From the NCBI RefSeq assembly GCF_000217915.1, contig NZ_AFOZ01000041.1, positions 62,001 through 126,000 of the forward strand: 64,000 nucleotides of DNA. The letters run 5' to 3'. Shown one piece after another: positions 29,559-39,625 of the stretch (its first letter is position 1; the number at the start of each line of letters is the position of its first letter). The translations under genes were made by a program, and so were the position numbers. The notes beneath the pieces were generated by a model. The model searched no databases, had not been told where the DNA came from, and worked only from the letters and a program-made list of their open reading frames with translations. Origin of the DNA: Shewanella sp. HN-41 (GTDB lineage Bacteria > Pseudomonadota > Gammaproteobacteria > Enterobacterales > Shewanellaceae).

Positions 29559-30302
29559 ATGTTCTCCTTGATAGATCCACAAACGCTCGCGATTGCGTCT
29601 GTGATTGTATTCTTAGGCGCCTTCACCCAGAGTTTGATTGGGTTTGGTCTTGCCGTCGTGGCTAGCCCGCTGCTGTATATTGTCGATCCCGAATTAGTCC
29701 CCGCCCCTGTGATTGTGATGGGATTTACAATCGCCCTACTCACCCTATTGCGTGAACGTGGCCACCTAGAATTCAATGACTTGCAATACGCGCTGATGGG
29801 TCGTGTGCCTGGTGGTTTTATCGGTGCCAGCCTATTGTTATTTGCGCCACAGCCCATCCTAGGTCTCGCCATTGCGACCATTGTGGCGGTTGCCGTGGTG
29901 TTGAGCCTGTATAAATTCAGCTTACCCGTGAATAAAGTAACCCTGTTTGGTGCAGGTGTGGTATCGGGGATCTTTGGCAATATCGCAGCGATTGGCGGCC
30001 CTCCGATGGCAATCTTGTTGGCGGGTAAGGATGCCGCAAAATTTCGCGCCGCGCTTTCGGCCTTCTTTATCTTTAGTTCGACCATAGCATTAGTCATTCT
30101 TGGGGTGATGGGCCTACTCGAAATCAAGCATTTATGGTTATCTTTGATGCTATTACCCTCGGTATTTTTAGGCTATTTAGTGGCGGGCACATTGGTGGGA
30201 AACGTCGATAAGCATAGGACTAAGATGGCAACCTTAACCCTCTGCGGTATCAGTGCCTTAGTGCTTACGGTTAAGTCTGTGATTGAGTTATTGCCGCAAT
30301 AA
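29559..30302 (+). CDS. TauE/SafE-family sulfite/sulfur-compound exporter
   Basis: A 247-residue inner-membrane protein with seven or eight predicted helices in two homologous halves (FLGAFTQSLIGFGLAVVASPLLY near residue 18; VVSGIFGNIAAIGGPPMAILLAGKD near 135). The paired G-x-G-F/G-G-P-P features are typical of the TauE/SafE (DUF81) family, members of which export sulfite, sulfoacetate or related anions. Its place between metJ and the psrABC cluster makes a sulfur substrate likely but does not prove it. It starts 16 bases past the metJ terminator and ends at its own bidirectional terminator. Confidence 0.85.
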   Translation: MFSLIDPQTLAIASVIVFLGAFTQSLIGFGLAVVASPLLYIVDPELVPAPVIVMGFTIALLTLLRERGHLEFNDLQYALMGRVPGGFIGASLLLFAPQPILGLAIATIVAVAVVLSLYKFSLPVNKVTLFGAGVVSGIFGNIAAIGGPPMAILLAGKDAAKFRAALSAFFIFSSTIALVILGVMGLLEIKHLWLSLMLLPSVFLGYLVAGTLVGNVDKHRTKMATLTLCGISALVLTVKSVIELLPQ

Positions 30303-30323
30303 TTTCTTGTCAATCACAGTCAT

Positions 30324-30351
30324 AAAAAAGCACCGATAAACGGTGCTTTTT
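30324..30351 (+). terminator. bidirectional terminator between the tauE-type gene and psrC
   Basis: Stem AGCACCG/CGGTGCT with 5-base loop, A6 to the left and T5 to the right; it fits both convergent genes. Confidence 0.88.
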
Positions 30352-30390
30352 GCTTGCAGGGTGCGGTGATTTACGTCAGCAGTATTACAG

Positions 30391-31338
30391 TTAACTTAGA
30401 TAGCTTTGCCCTGCGTACACAATAAAGTGCCTTAAGGCGAGCACGCCGGTTAAGCTGGCGCAGGCAACCATGATCATCGCGCCCTTAGTATGGCGAGCCG
30501 CGGCGGGTAGCAGCATAAACAGCAGTGGAATACCAAAGCCAATACCGACAACGCCTATCCAGAACACGCTTGCCCATAGTCCAGAGGTTAATGACGCTAA
30601 GGCTGCAGCCGCCGCGCCGCCCTTGAAGTACAAGGCGCAGAACAACATGAACAGGAACAGGATTTCAATCGCCATCACTGGCAGCTCTAGGCCATGCATT
30701 TTGGCTAAGGTCTTGTCGTGGCTGTCAGTCTTAAACATCACCAGCGCCAGTACTGCATTTGCCGCAGCGCCCGCCGATAGACCCGATACTAAAAATAGCG
30801 CAGGCAGTACCGCAGTGTTGAGCATAGGGTAAGCATTCATCGCCGAAATTAAGAAGCCAGTGTAAGCCCCCACGCCAATGGCGAGGACAAATAACAATAC
30901 CTCAATCGGTTTTCGAAATGGCATAAGTAACTTAGCGATAGGCGCTAGGAAACCTAAACCCCATTTTGGCAGTTCATCCCGCAGCACAATAATGGCGTAG
31001 GCAAAGGCTAAGGGAGAATAAGCCAGTAGCGCTAGTACCCCAATCGCCATCACAGACTGGAAGTTATAGTGAATTAAGATCAGCCAGAAGTGGAATGGTT
31101 TGGTTAAATCAAACACTAAGCAAGCTAAACCTAAGCTAATTGCCACAGGTCCAATAATGGCTGCCGCCTTCAAAATACTGCTTTCGGCTCCCGCGCTGAG
31201 TTCCTTATTCGCCCAACGCAGGCCAATGCCAATCAATAGACTGCCCGCGGATAACCCCGCCATAAACAGATAAACGGCGATGACCCAGTGCCAAGTGACG
31301 GGATCATATTGCGCCATGTCGCCCCAAGTATTGTTCAT
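30391..31338 (-). CDS. psrC: polysulfide/thiosulfate reductase membrane subunit, NrfD family (PsrC)
   Basis: Quinol-oxidising membrane anchor of the polysulfide reductase complex. The protein has eight predicted helices and NrfD-family features (ITWHWVIAVYLFMAGLSAGSLLIG-like start, here VTWHWVIAVYLFMAGLSAGSLL; FWLILIHYNFQSVMAIGVLALLAYSPL). I used the ATG at 31338, with GGGGGGA 7 bases upstream; an in-frame TTG at 31344 is too near that site. Its start is two bases past the psrB stop, so the two are translated in close succession. It delivers electrons from menaquinol to PsrB. Confidence 0.92.
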   Translation of the reverse strand: MNNTWGDMAQYDPVTWHWVIAVYLFMAGLSAGSLLIGIGLRWANKELSAGAESSILKAAAIIGPVAISLGLACLVFDLTKPFHFWLILIHYNFQSVMAIGVLALLAYSPLAFAYAIIVLRDELPKWGLGFLAPIAKLLMPFRKPIEVLLFVLAIGVGAYTGFLISAMNAYPMLNTAVLPALFLVSGLSAGAAANAVLALVMFKTDSHDKTLAKMHGLELPVMAIEILFLFMLFCALYFKGGAAAAALASLTSGLWASVFWIGVVGIGFGIPLLFMLLPAAARHTKGAMIMVACASLTGVLALRHFIVYAGQSYLS

Positions 31339-31340
31339 AA

Positions 31341-31907
31341 TCAAATCCCCCCTCTTTTGGTAGGAACGCGATATACCCTAGGCTTGGTGCCTAAATGGGT
31401 CTTATCTTGGTATGTTATTTTAGTGTTGAGCAAGATGGCGACTTCACTGCGAGGATCATTAGCATCGCCAAACACTAAGGCATCGGTTGGACACACAGTC
31501 ACACAGGCAGGCTCTTCGCCCCGCGCTAACCGCGTGTCCTTACAGAAGTTACACTTATCCGCCGCCTTGGTTTCTGGGTTCATAAAGCGCACTTTGTAGG
31601 GGCACGCCGCCACGCAGTACATGCAGCCGACACACTTCTCGGTATGGATAGAGACAATGCCATCCTCGCCCACATAGGCCGCGCCCGTAGGGCACACCTT
31701 AACGCAGGGTGCATCTTCACATTGCTGGCAAGATACCCTGTGATATTTGAAATGCAGATTAGGCATCTCACCAAAGGGGCCTTCCACACGCACTTGCAGA
31801 CGAGTCACGCCTTCGGGTACGCCATTTTCACTGCGACAGGCCACGTTACAGGCTTGGCAGCCGATGCACTTGTTCTCGTCGTGCACCATTACATATCGTT
31901 TATTCAT
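31341..31907 (-). CDS. psrB: polysulfide/thiosulfate reductase iron-sulfur subunit (PsrB)
   Basis: Electron-transfer subunit of 188 residues with sites for four [4Fe-4S] clusters: CIGCQACNVAC (residues 15-25), CQQCEDAPCVKVCP, CVGCMYCVAACP and CNFCKDTRLARGEEPACVTVCP. The order and spacing match PsrB/NrfC/DmsB-type subunits. No signal peptide is present, as expected for a protein exported together with a Tat-bearing catalytic partner. It lies between psrA (12 bases) and psrC (2 bases). Confidence 0.95.
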   Translation of the reverse strand: MNKRYVMVHDENKCIGCQACNVACRSENGVPEGVTRLQVRVEGPFGEMPNLHFKYHRVSCQQCEDAPCVKVCPTGAAYVGEDGIVSIHTEKCVGCMYCVAACPYKVRFMNPETKAADKCNFCKDTRLARGEEPACVTVCPTDALVFGDANDPRSEVAILLNTKITYQDKTHLGTKPRVYRVPTKRGGI

Positions 31908-31919
31908 TTAAGCCTCCGA

Positions 31920-34203
31920 TTAGCGCTTTGCCAGCGTGACGCCCGTGGTGTGCACTGTCATGCCACACACAGGGGCTGTTTGATGGGGCAGTAGGTTTCC
32001 GCAGTGAATGCCTTTGCCTGTCGCTCTAACCAACTCTTTGTTTTTAGAACCAAAGCCCATATAGGCAAACACAGTATCTTGGCGAATACCCGGCGTGACT
32101 AAGGCATGGCCTTCCTCGGTGCCAACACTGCTGGTGAGGCGGATTGGGTCGCCATTGCTGATCCCTAACTTGCCCGCAGTGACGGGGTGAACCCAAATCG
32201 CGTTATCCGACATCAGGTTAGCGAGCATAGGCACATTGTGGGTGGCGCCATTGGTGTGCACCGCCACTTTGCCTTGGATAAAGTACAACTCATCGGCTTT
32301 TTTAAGATGCACTTCGCGGAACTTGATCACCCCACGGCCCGGTGCCATGGTTTCGACCTTAGCGGAGGTCAATTCAATCTTGCCGCTGGGGGTTTTAAAG
32401 GTGAGCAAGCTGCCGTAGGTGCCATCTTCATCCACGGGCTTGGCATTGGCATAGGCCTTAGTAAACTCGGCCACCATCTTAGGTTCGCGCAGCATGATGG
32501 GCTTACCGAAGCTGACAAAACCTTCGTCTTTGATGCGGCGCAGCAGGTCAGTATCGCGGTTTACCTGCAGCATTTGCAGGGTTTCCATGTTTTCCCATGG
32601 ATAGAATTCACCCAGCCCCAGCTTATGGCCGATATCCTTAAAGATCTGCCAAGAAGGCTTAGTATTACCTAAGGTTTCAACCGCCCGTTGGCGCACATAG
32701 TAGGCGGGATTTTTGCCGGATTTGTCGGCAATTTCTTCGTCACGTTCAAGGTAGGTGGATTCGGGTAGAATCACGTCCGCATAGGCGGCAGTTTCGCTGA
32801 TATACACATCACACACTGCAATAAAGTCGAGCTTTTTCATGGCTTCAACGACGCGCGCCCTGTCTGTCATGGTTTGCATTGGGTTGGTACGTGACATCAC
32901 CCAGCCGTGTAACTGGTAGGGCACAGCGCTTAAGGTGGCATCGAGAATGGTTTGGTAAACGCCGCCCGATGTCCACATCATGGCGTACTGTTCTTCCACT
33001 TGATCGATACGTTTCGCTGCCGGTTTTGGCATGTCTTTCACGCCGGGTTTGGCCAATACGGGCGCAACTGCTTCACCGGCAAGCTTGTTGTAATCACCGG
33101 GTTTCTGACCGATATAAATCCCGCCCTTACGCTCGATATTGCCAATCAAGACGTTCGCGGCGTACAGGGCGCGGCGCATCTCAAACTCTTCGGTGGTAAA
33201 GGTGGCTCTGTGACCAAAATCGACCACGGCATGGGGCGCCTTGGCCGCATATTCGTGGGCGATGCGGCGAATGTCCTTGGCGGGCACATCGGAGATGGTT
33301 TCGGCCCACTCAGGGGGTATAGGCTTTGACTTCGGCGGCAAAGGCGTCGAAACCTTCCACATAGCGCGCGACAAAGGCCTTGTCGTAAAGATTATCTTCA
33401 ATCAATACATGGCATAACGCCAAGGCGACGGCCACGTCGGTTCCGGGGCGAATGGCGTACCATTCATCGGCTTTATCGGCCACGACGGAGAATCTTGGCT
33501 CGAACACGACCAGCTTGGCACCTTTGTCCATCTGCGCCGCCATCATGCCGCGGGTTTCGGACATATTGATGCCTTCGTACAGGTTATGGCCGAAGTTAAT
33601 GATGTATTTAGAATTACTTAAATCACGTTTGACCTTAGTGCCAAAAATAGCCTTAGCGGCAATTTCATAACCGCCAGGGCAAGTCGACGCGTGGGTAAAG
33701 GTATTGGGACTACCAAAGGCGGTCGCAAGGTGAAATAGATGCTTTTCCTGTGAGCCAGATTTTGACGAGAATGCCACGGCCTCTGGGCCATGTTCTTTTT
33801 TGATTTTATTTAGATTTTCGGCGATGAGTTGATAAGCCTCATCCCAACTGATCTCGGCCCATTTGCCTTCGCCGCGCTCACCGACCCGCTTTAACGGTTG
33901 TACGATACGCTGTGGATCGTACAGCAAGCTATGGCCAGCGCCGCCACGGGCACACACTTTACCGCCAAAGGATTTGGCAGCCTTGTTGCCAGTGATGAAA
34001 ACGTTTTTGCCCTCAATCACCCGCGCCGAAATTGGGCAGCGGGTCGAACACATCTCGCAAATACTGGCAATGTCCTTGCCCATACCCTTTAGCTGTTTGT
34101 TTTCTAATGCCGCTAAGCTGCCCGGCAGCAGACTGGCTAACGCACAGGTTGCCCCGCTCGCCCCTGCCCCCTTTAAAAAGGTTCGCCTATTAAGCTCAAT
34201 CAT
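31920..34203 (-). pseudogene. psrA: polysulfide/thiosulfate reductase molybdopterin subunit PsrA, split by a frameshift
   Basis: Periplasmic catalytic subunit of the molybdopterin family. The ATG at 34203 follows GGAGG and opens a Tat signal (NRRTFLKGAGASGATCALASLLPGSLA). Next comes an N-terminal [4Fe-4S] site (CEMCSTRCPISARVIEGKNVFITGN...CARGGAG). The first frame ends KAYTP-stop near 33315; the conserved sequence resumes one frame over as EWAETISDVPAKDIRRIAHEYAAK and continues to 31920 through SRTNPMQTMTD, the molybdopterin-binding C-domain and the end LPHQTAPVCGMTVHTTGVTLAKR. The switch lies in ACCCCCTGA: four C rather than five would join the halves (YTPEWAE). The joined length, about 760, is normal. 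psrB and psrC follow intact. Confidence 0.9.
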
Positions 34204-34625
34204 AGTTGCCTCCATCACGCTCATCCCACCCGTCAGTCGCCGTATTTGGCGCCATCGAGCCGAGGTTTGCTCACTGATTTGATTACTTTTTTAGTTATAA
34301 AAGCGTAAAAACAGCGCCACCATATCTTCAAAATACAGGCATCCGCTGAATACACTGCTCATCCACGATGATTGTTATCCCGAAAGAGATGGGCGGATAT
34401 TGTGGTAAACCACATCGGGAAGCTGGGTGTGATCTATCGCAACTAAAACCTAAGACTGACCTTGAAATACGTGAATAAGATCAATAGGTCCTAAAACACG
34501 GGCAGAAAAAAGCCGCCAGCTTTGGATACTGGCGGCTGAGAAGAAAACTGACATTTCAATCAATTGCGATAACCCTAGCAGGATAAGAACATCACGCTTG
34601 CGGGCCCAAACTGATTACAATCGCA

Positions 34626-35288
34626 TTAATCCATTAACTCTATATCGAGGCAGTTGAGCAGCCGAATCGCTTCGTCGCGGCTAAACTTAGCGCCTTTGAT
34701 TTTATTGTTAAAAATGTCGATATCGTAATTGGATGCCTCGCTAAAATCCGCCTCCAATAATTGAGTTCGGCCAAACAGACTATGGCTAAAATCCGTGTAG
34801 GTGAAATTGGCTTGGTTGAAACTGCCCTCACGAAAATCGACATCGTGGGCCTTGCACTCTTCGATGATGATTTCATCGAGGGACAAACCTAAAAATGAAC
34901 AGTCATTTAGGATGCATTGCTTAAAGGAAAAGGGCGCGGCAAAGGATAAACGCGACCATGCGGCGCGAGTCCAATCGATACCGACTAGCTTACATTCCTC
35001 AAACTCCACCCCGCTGAACTGACACTGGGGCACCTTCACTAAACTTAAGTTGCAACGCACAAAGCGGCAATCGATAAACTTGCACTTACGGAAAGTGCTC
35101 TCGCTAAAATGGCAGTCTTGAAAGCAGCAATCCTCGAACTCGATTGCCTGTAACTCCTGCGCGAGTTCCGACAAGCCATTGAACTGTTTTGATAAAAAAC
35201 TATTGCCCTGCAAAGCCGCGCTTGAGGCTAATTGCGATGGCGCAGGTTGTGATTGTGCAAACTGAAAGACTTCTTTCTGTGACGACAT
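34626..35288 (-). CDS. pentapeptide-repeat protein
   Basis: A 220-residue right-handed beta-helix protein. Pentapeptide units with centre Phe/Leu are continuous from about residue 50 (FEDCCFQDCHFSESTFRKCKFIDCRFVRCNLSL) to about 190, ending in the conserved cap ASNYDIDIFNNKIKGAKFSRDEAIRLLNCLDIELMD. The length is near that of Qnr topoisomerase-protecting proteins, but this C-terminal cap marks a widespread uncharacterised family, so Qnr function should not be assumed. I chose the ATG at 35288 (AGAGGT before it); the open frame extends upstream but that part overlaps other signals and lacks repeats. Confidence 0.85.
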   Translation of the reverse strand: MSSQKEVFQFAQSQPAPSQLASSAALQGNSFLSKQFNGLSELAQELQAIEFEDCCFQDCHFSESTFRKCKFIDCRFVRCNLSLVKVPQCQFSGVEFEECKLVGIDWTRAAWSRLSFAAPFSFKQCILNDCSFLGLSLDEIIIEECKAHDVDFREGSFNQANFTYTDFSHSLFGRTQLLEADFSEASNYDIDIFNNKIKGAKFSRDEAIRLLNCLDIELMD

Positions 35289-35382
35289 AACACCTCTAAT
35301 CCTGCCCAATCCCCAACAAGATGATAATGCGGGCAATTGGGCTAGGTACGACTTAATGTTGACTCTCTGATAGGGGCGCCAG

Positions 35383-35865
35383 CTAGAGACTCGCGACGAG
35401 TTCCTCAAGCTGATCGGTCGCCTTAGACCAACCCTGATGAAACCCCATATCCTCATGATTCTGCCTATCTTCGCTATTCCAATGTAGCACCCGCGCAGTG
35501 TACTTGGTCTTACCATCCATAGGTTCAAACGTGATGGTTGCCGTCATAAAGGCCTTATCGGACGGCACCCAAGCCTCGGTAAAGGCATCGGTAAATACGA
35601 TACGCTCATTCTCAACCACCTCGAGATACACGCCACGATTTGGGAAATCTTGCCCCTCAGGGCTACGCATCACAATCACATTTGAACCACCGGCACGCAC
35701 ATCTAAGCTCGCGCTAGCCACAGTCCACGGCCTTGGAGTAAACCAAATTTTGAGAAGCTCAGGCTCGGTCCACGCACGGAACAACTTTTCCGGCGGCGCA
35801 TCGATAATCCGCTCTAATACTAGCTCTCGTTGATTATCATTATGTACATGCTGACTTGTGCTCAT
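35383..35865 (-). CDS. AHSA1/SRPBCC-domain protein
   Basis: A 160-residue START-like protein. RELVLERIIDAPPEKLFRAWTEPELLKIWFTPRPW is the N-terminal hallmark of the Aha1 C-terminal-like (SRPBCC) family, and FHQGWSKATDQLEELVASL its closing helix. Such proteins have a hydrophobic cavity; the bacterial ones rarely have a known ligand. The ATG at 35865 follows GGAGGG by 5 bases and is preferred over the ATG at 35937. The 95 bases to the pentapeptide gene contain no evident terminator, so readthrough is possible. Confidence 0.88.
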   Translation of the reverse strand: MSTSQHVHNDNQRELVLERIIDAPPEKLFRAWTEPELLKIWFTPRPWTVASASLDVRAGGSNVIVMRSPEGQDFPNRGVYLEVVENERIVFTDAFTEAWVPSDKAFMTATITFEPMDGKTKYTARVLHWNSEDRQNHEDMGFHQGWSKATDQLEELVASL

Positions 35866-36479
35866 ATTCCCTCCATTGGATATTTGGCTTGATGGTCTTG
35901 TGGACTGCAACTGTGTCATAAACTCGCACATCGACACGCTAAAATACAGTTCTTCAGTATTCGATGTTTGTCGTCAAGATGGTGCTTATTATTGCGCTTA
36001 ATTAAGTCATCGCTAGGCAAATCCTTGTGCCCGCTAGACTCAAGCCACAGAACTATGCAAAGAGCAATGCAAATAGCCGTGGCAAATTTTGTCAAAAAAG
36101 GTAAAATGTCGCCAATTTTTCGCGGCTGTCTAACAAGGTTCTCTCGGATTAATGGTTAGCATTTTCGAGCAAAATGACACGGGCCCAACCCGCTTTTGCA
36201 GACCACTTTCACTGTGGTGCCAACCTTGCCCTGCGTTTGTTCCATCCCTTGCCTTATCTCCAGCAAACACCATTCAAACACCGCCCGAAAATACCACTTT
36301 TGCTGTTCAAGATTTAAGATCAAATCCCACCAACAGACTCACCACATTAAATGGTAAGTCGCTGGTAAATAATAAAAAGGTTTTACTAAATCAGGCGCTC
36401 GCCCGAAGCATAGCCCTAGTACAAACCGACACCTATAACAACCTTATCCCTACACTCTCAATCCAAAGGAATACTCGTC

Positions 36480-37583
36480 ATGAGTCTTGCTGATTCCGTA
36501 TTAGCCGTAAATAACGATTTGCCTATCCGCACCGACAGCCCTGTCCACAGCGGTAAGGTTCGCAGCGTTTATTGGCTAACCGATGCCGACAGCCGTCGTT
36601 TAATCAAAACCAAAGGTTATAACGTCCCCGAAGATACCCCGCTCGCCATCATGGTGATAAGCGACCGTATCTCGGCCTTCGACTGTATCTTCCACGGTGA
36701 AGGCGGTTTAAAAGGCATCCCAGGTAAAGGCGCGGCGTTAAATGCCATTTCTAATCATTGGTTTAAGCTATTTGCCGAAAACGGCCTAGCCGACAGCCAT
36801 ATTTTAGATATTCCGCATCCCTTCGTTTGGATAGTCCAAAAAGCCCGCCCCATTAAAGTCGAAGCCATTTGCCGCCAGTACATCACAGGCTCAATGTGGC
36901 GCGCTTACTCTAAGGGCGAGCGCGTATTCTGTGGTATTACACTGCCAGAAGGCTTAGAGAAAGATCAAAAGCTACCAGACTTACTGATCACCCCTTCGAC
37001 CAAAGGCATCTTAACCGGTATTCCGGGTGTGCCTGCGCAGGATGATGTGAATATCAGCCGCAGCGACATCGAAGCCAATTACCAAGCCTTTGGCTTTGAA
37101 AAGTTGGAAGATATCGACCTGTACGAAAAGCTGTTAAAAGATGGTTTTAAGGTGATCTCTAAAGCGCTGGCCGACCTTGACCAAATGTTTGTAGATACCA
37201 AGTTCGAGTTTGGTTATGTGACCGACAAGAATGGCAACTCAAAACTGATCTATATGGATGAAGTCGGCACCCCAGACTCATCCCGTATTTGGGACGGCGC
37301 CGCCTACCGCGATGGCAAAATCTTAGAAAACTCTAAGGAAGGCTTCCGTCAGTTCCTGCTGAATCATTTCCCCGATCCGGATATTCTGCTCAACAAGGAC
37401 AGAATGCCTGAGCGCGAAGCCCTCGCCCGCGATAATGCCCTGCCATTAGAAGCCATGATGGATGTGTCTCGCACTTATACTGGCGTTGCCGAGAAGGTGA
37501 CTGGCGCAGCGATTCCACTGCCAGCAAATCCCAAGGCAGATATCATTAAGATACTCAAAGAGGAGTATGATCTGATTGTTTAA
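36480..37583 (+). CDS. purC: phosphoribosylaminoimidazole-succinocarboxamide synthase PurC (long form)
   Basis: SAICAR synthase of purine synthesis, joining CAIR and aspartate with ATP. The 367 residues exceed the 237 of E. coli PurC and match the long form found in Shewanella, Vibrio and relatives. Recognisable parts: [26 protein letters not shown], the [16 protein letters not shown] block, [28 protein letters not shown] and the signature [15 protein letters not shown]. The C-terminal 90 residues (about 278-367) are an extension. The preceding 610 bases hold no supported gene; no clear PurR operator was seen. Confidence 0.96.
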   Translation: MSLADSVLAVNNDLPIRTDSPVHSGKVRSVYWLTDADSRRLIKTKGYNVPEDTPLAIMVISDRISAFDCIFHGEGGLKGIPGKGAALNAISNHWFKLFAENGLADSHILDIPHPFVWIVQKARPIKVEAICRQYITGSMWRAYSKGERVFCGITLPEGLEKDQKLPDLLITPSTKGILTGIPGVPAQDDVNISRSDIEANYQAFGFEKLEDIDLYEKLLKDGFKVISKALADLDQMFVDTKFEFGYVTDKNGNSKLIYMDEVGTPDSSRIWDGAAYRDGKILENSKEGFRQFLLNHFPDPDILLNKDRMPEREALARDNALPLEAMMDVSRTYTGVAEKVTGAAIPLPANPKADIIKILKEEYDLIV

Positions 37584-37629
37584 TCAAATCATTGTGGGAT
37601 GGGGAGTTTTCCCATAGCTGAATAGCAGG

Positions 37630-37651
37630 AAAGGCGCTTAGGCGCCTTTTT
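37630..37651 (+). terminator. terminator of purC
   Basis: Stem AAGGCGC/GCGCCTT with a short loop and T5, 47 bases past the stop codon. Confidence 0.85.
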
Positions 37652-37696
37652 GTTTGCTTTGCAAAAGCAGCTTTTCCAAACTTCGTTTGGATCAAA

Positions 37697-37779
37697 GTCG
37701 TGGGGCTTCACCCCACACCCGACCAAGGAGGACTGCTCGTCCTATCCTCCTTGGATGCTCCAAGACGCCCCTAGCGAAG
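37697..37779 (-). repeat. intergenic repeat, inverted copy of 41113-41198
   Basis: About 80 bases that match, as reverse complement, the stretch 41113-41198 nearly base for base, from GTCGTGGGGCTTCACCCCAC through CAAGACGCCCCTA. It has internal hairpins (GTGGGG/CCCCAC; CCAAGGAGGA/TCCTCCTTGG). The remainder of 37660-37920 shows no gene. Confidence 0.85.
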
Positions 37780-37934
37780 TTACATGCATTAGATACTTGC
37801 TTCGTGCTTATTCGAAAATAGCTAACGCCCTTCAGCAACTTCGCAGGAGATTAGTGAACTCCTGAAGTTTCGGTATTAGCTGTTAACCTCAAAATATTTC
37901 TGCCTATTCCATCTTTTTTAATAAAAAATAATGC

Positions 37935-38906
37935 CTAGTCAACAATTTCAATAAACTTTAACGCCAGTTCACGAAATTCATTGTTACAATTTTTTACATA
38001 CTCATGGTGACCACCAACTACACCATCTTGACTTGTTAATTCGTAGATCGGTTTTTGAGCATCCTGCGCCATTGGAATTAAACTATGGTAGTTTTTAAAT
38101 TCCCCAAGCTGATAATTAGCAAGCTTAAGCACTCCACTTGTTCCAAGAGGAATAACAACATATTTATTAATGTACTCTGGCACTTGCTGACCCCATCGGT
38201 CCCAAGCCTTCGTTTTTCTATTACGATAGTTATTAAATTGCTGTAGTACGTACCCAGAAAATTTTGGTTTCCCATGAGGGACATCGAATTGAAGATCGCC
38301 AACACGACGCATAGCATCAGAATAGACTCGAATCCATTCTGACAACACTCTACCTAAATTTTGCGAGCCTCTTAGCGAGAATAAATCAGGCACCATTGGT
38401 ACAAAAATATTGTCACAATCCAGCAACACCGCACGATTTAATGCTCCAAAGTTTGGCCCTACATCGAAAATGACATAATCAATATCTAGATCACTTGAAG
38501 CCAAATTTACAAGTCTTGTGATTGCAGAAGATGCTCGATATCCACGCTCTTGACCTGCCAAAACTTGTGTCCAAGCTTCCGATAAAAGCCCTTCATAGTC
38601 ACTTAAAAGAAGATCGCCCGCATACAACCAAACGTCTCGATTTTCTAACTTGTGTGGTGAGAAGAACTTTACATCTCCAGAACCTGAAATTATAGGCTCA
38701 ACTGCATCGTAAATTGAGGAGCCACTGTCAGACCATACCTTATCAATCTCTTCGTCATTTAATATATGAGCTGTCAAATTGCATTGTGGATCTAAATCTA
38801 CGAATAAAACTCGCTTTCCAAGTTTTTCAAGCATGTAACCGATATGAAACGCAAAGGTGGTTTTACCTACACCACCTTTATTATTGAAAAATGCAATTTT
38901 TTTCAT
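37935..38906 (-). CDS. solitary ParA-family ATPase
   Basis: A 323-residue Walker-type ATPase. The N-terminus KKIAFFNNKGGVGKTTFAFHIGYMLEKLGKRVLFVDLDPQCNLT gives the deviant Walker A (KGGVGKTT) and A' motif; DIDYVIFDVGPNFGALNRAVLLDCDNIFVPMVPD gives Walker B. The C-terminal third (from about 205) is unlike plasmid ParA and includes NNYRNRKTKAWDRWGQQVPEYIN. No parB-like or other partner gene adjoins it. The gene is AT-rich and sits between two copies of intergenic repeats, suggesting acquisition. It may be a regulator, a positioning ATPase or part of an accessory system now reduced; no role can be assigned. Confidence 0.85.
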   Translation of the reverse strand: MKKIAFFNNKGGVGKTTFAFHIGYMLEKLGKRVLFVDLDPQCNLTAHILNDEEIDKVWSDSGSSIYDAVEPIISGSGDVKFFSPHKLENRDVWLYAGDLLLSDYEGLLSEAWTQVLAGQERGYRASSAITRLVNLASSDLDIDYVIFDVGPNFGALNRAVLLDCDNIFVPMVPDLFSLRGSQNLGRVLSEWIRVYSDAMRRVGDLQFDVPHGKPKFSGYVLQQFNNYRNRKTKAWDRWGQQVPEYINKYVVIPLGTSGVLKLANYQLGEFKNYHSLIPMAQDAQKPIYELTSQDGVVGGHHEYVKNCNNEFRELALKFIEIVD

Positions 38907-39103
38907 TTATAAATCCTAATATGAAGGGAAAAGCAATCGATACCGAAATAAATCAGGCCACCCATTTTAAAACAACAACATAATGCACTTTTGATATGGG
39001 TTCAAGTAACGGCAAGCCGCCATAAGCTACTTCCGCGCTAAAACGGAAAAAAGATAAAAGATGGATAAAAGATGGGACAGACACAAATCTTTTGAGGTTA
39101 ACC

Positions 39104-39419
39104 AAAAAGATGGGACAGGCATAACTCTCATGGGATTACGGCCAACACCGCGGTGACAGAAGTTCACCTCCCCTCGGAGTTGCCACAGGGCATTGGTGTT
39201 CGTTGCGTGATCGAGGCATGGTCGTTCTCGTGCATCGGACCCATAGGGAAATGGGGAATGTCAGAATGATGTATGGAACATCATTGACCATGCACTTCAC
39301 GACATGCAAGCATCCTGCCTATCAGATGCCGAGATAGCGTCAGTCGAATCAGGGACGTCTGACGCGATAGCATAAGGACGCTAATTGCCCAAGGGGCTTT
39401 CAACTCCGTTAGGGGCGTC
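39104..39419 (+). repeat. long intergenic repeat, copy L1
   Basis: Starts with AAAAAGATGGGACAGGCATA and shares with copy L2 (40915-41131) the blocks TTCACCTCCCC, GAGTTGCC, CGTTGCGTGA, ATGCCGAGATAGCGTCAGTC, GCGATAGCATAAGGACGCTA and CAAGGGGCTTTCAACTCCGT. L1 carries about 100 extra bases in its middle (about 39219-39325) that L2 lacks. A third partial start (AAGATGGGACAGACAC) lies just before at 39068. No transposase frame is present. The rest of 38907-39625 holds no gene. Confidence 0.8.
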
Positions 39420-39625
39420 ATGGCCGCTTGTGAAAACAATAGCAAGGAGGATCGGACGAGCAGTCCGCCTTCGTCGACTCTTGATTAAAAATCAGGGAGT
39501 TAAGCCACACGACTTTGATTTTAAAAGTACTCAAAGGAAAACAAACTGTACTCGAGGTTGAGATAAGCGTTTCCTAGGTTTCAAGGGCATAAATTGAAGG
39601 CCTAATATCCAATCCAAAAACCACC

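Noticed and set aside
31920..34203. Programmed frameshift in psrA
   Set aside because: The C5 run lacks a classic slippery heptamer in the needed direction; an extra base is simpler.
34225..34625. FNR or CRP site before psrA
   Set aside because: TGTGAT and GATCAA half sites occur, but none has a proper second half.
34626..35288. Qnr quinolone-resistance protein
   Set aside because: Similar length and repeats, but the C-terminal cap belongs to another widespread pentapeptide family.
36152..36493. 113-residue frame before purC
   Set aside because: No ribosome site, low-complexity translation, and it overlaps the purC start; taken as untranslated leader.
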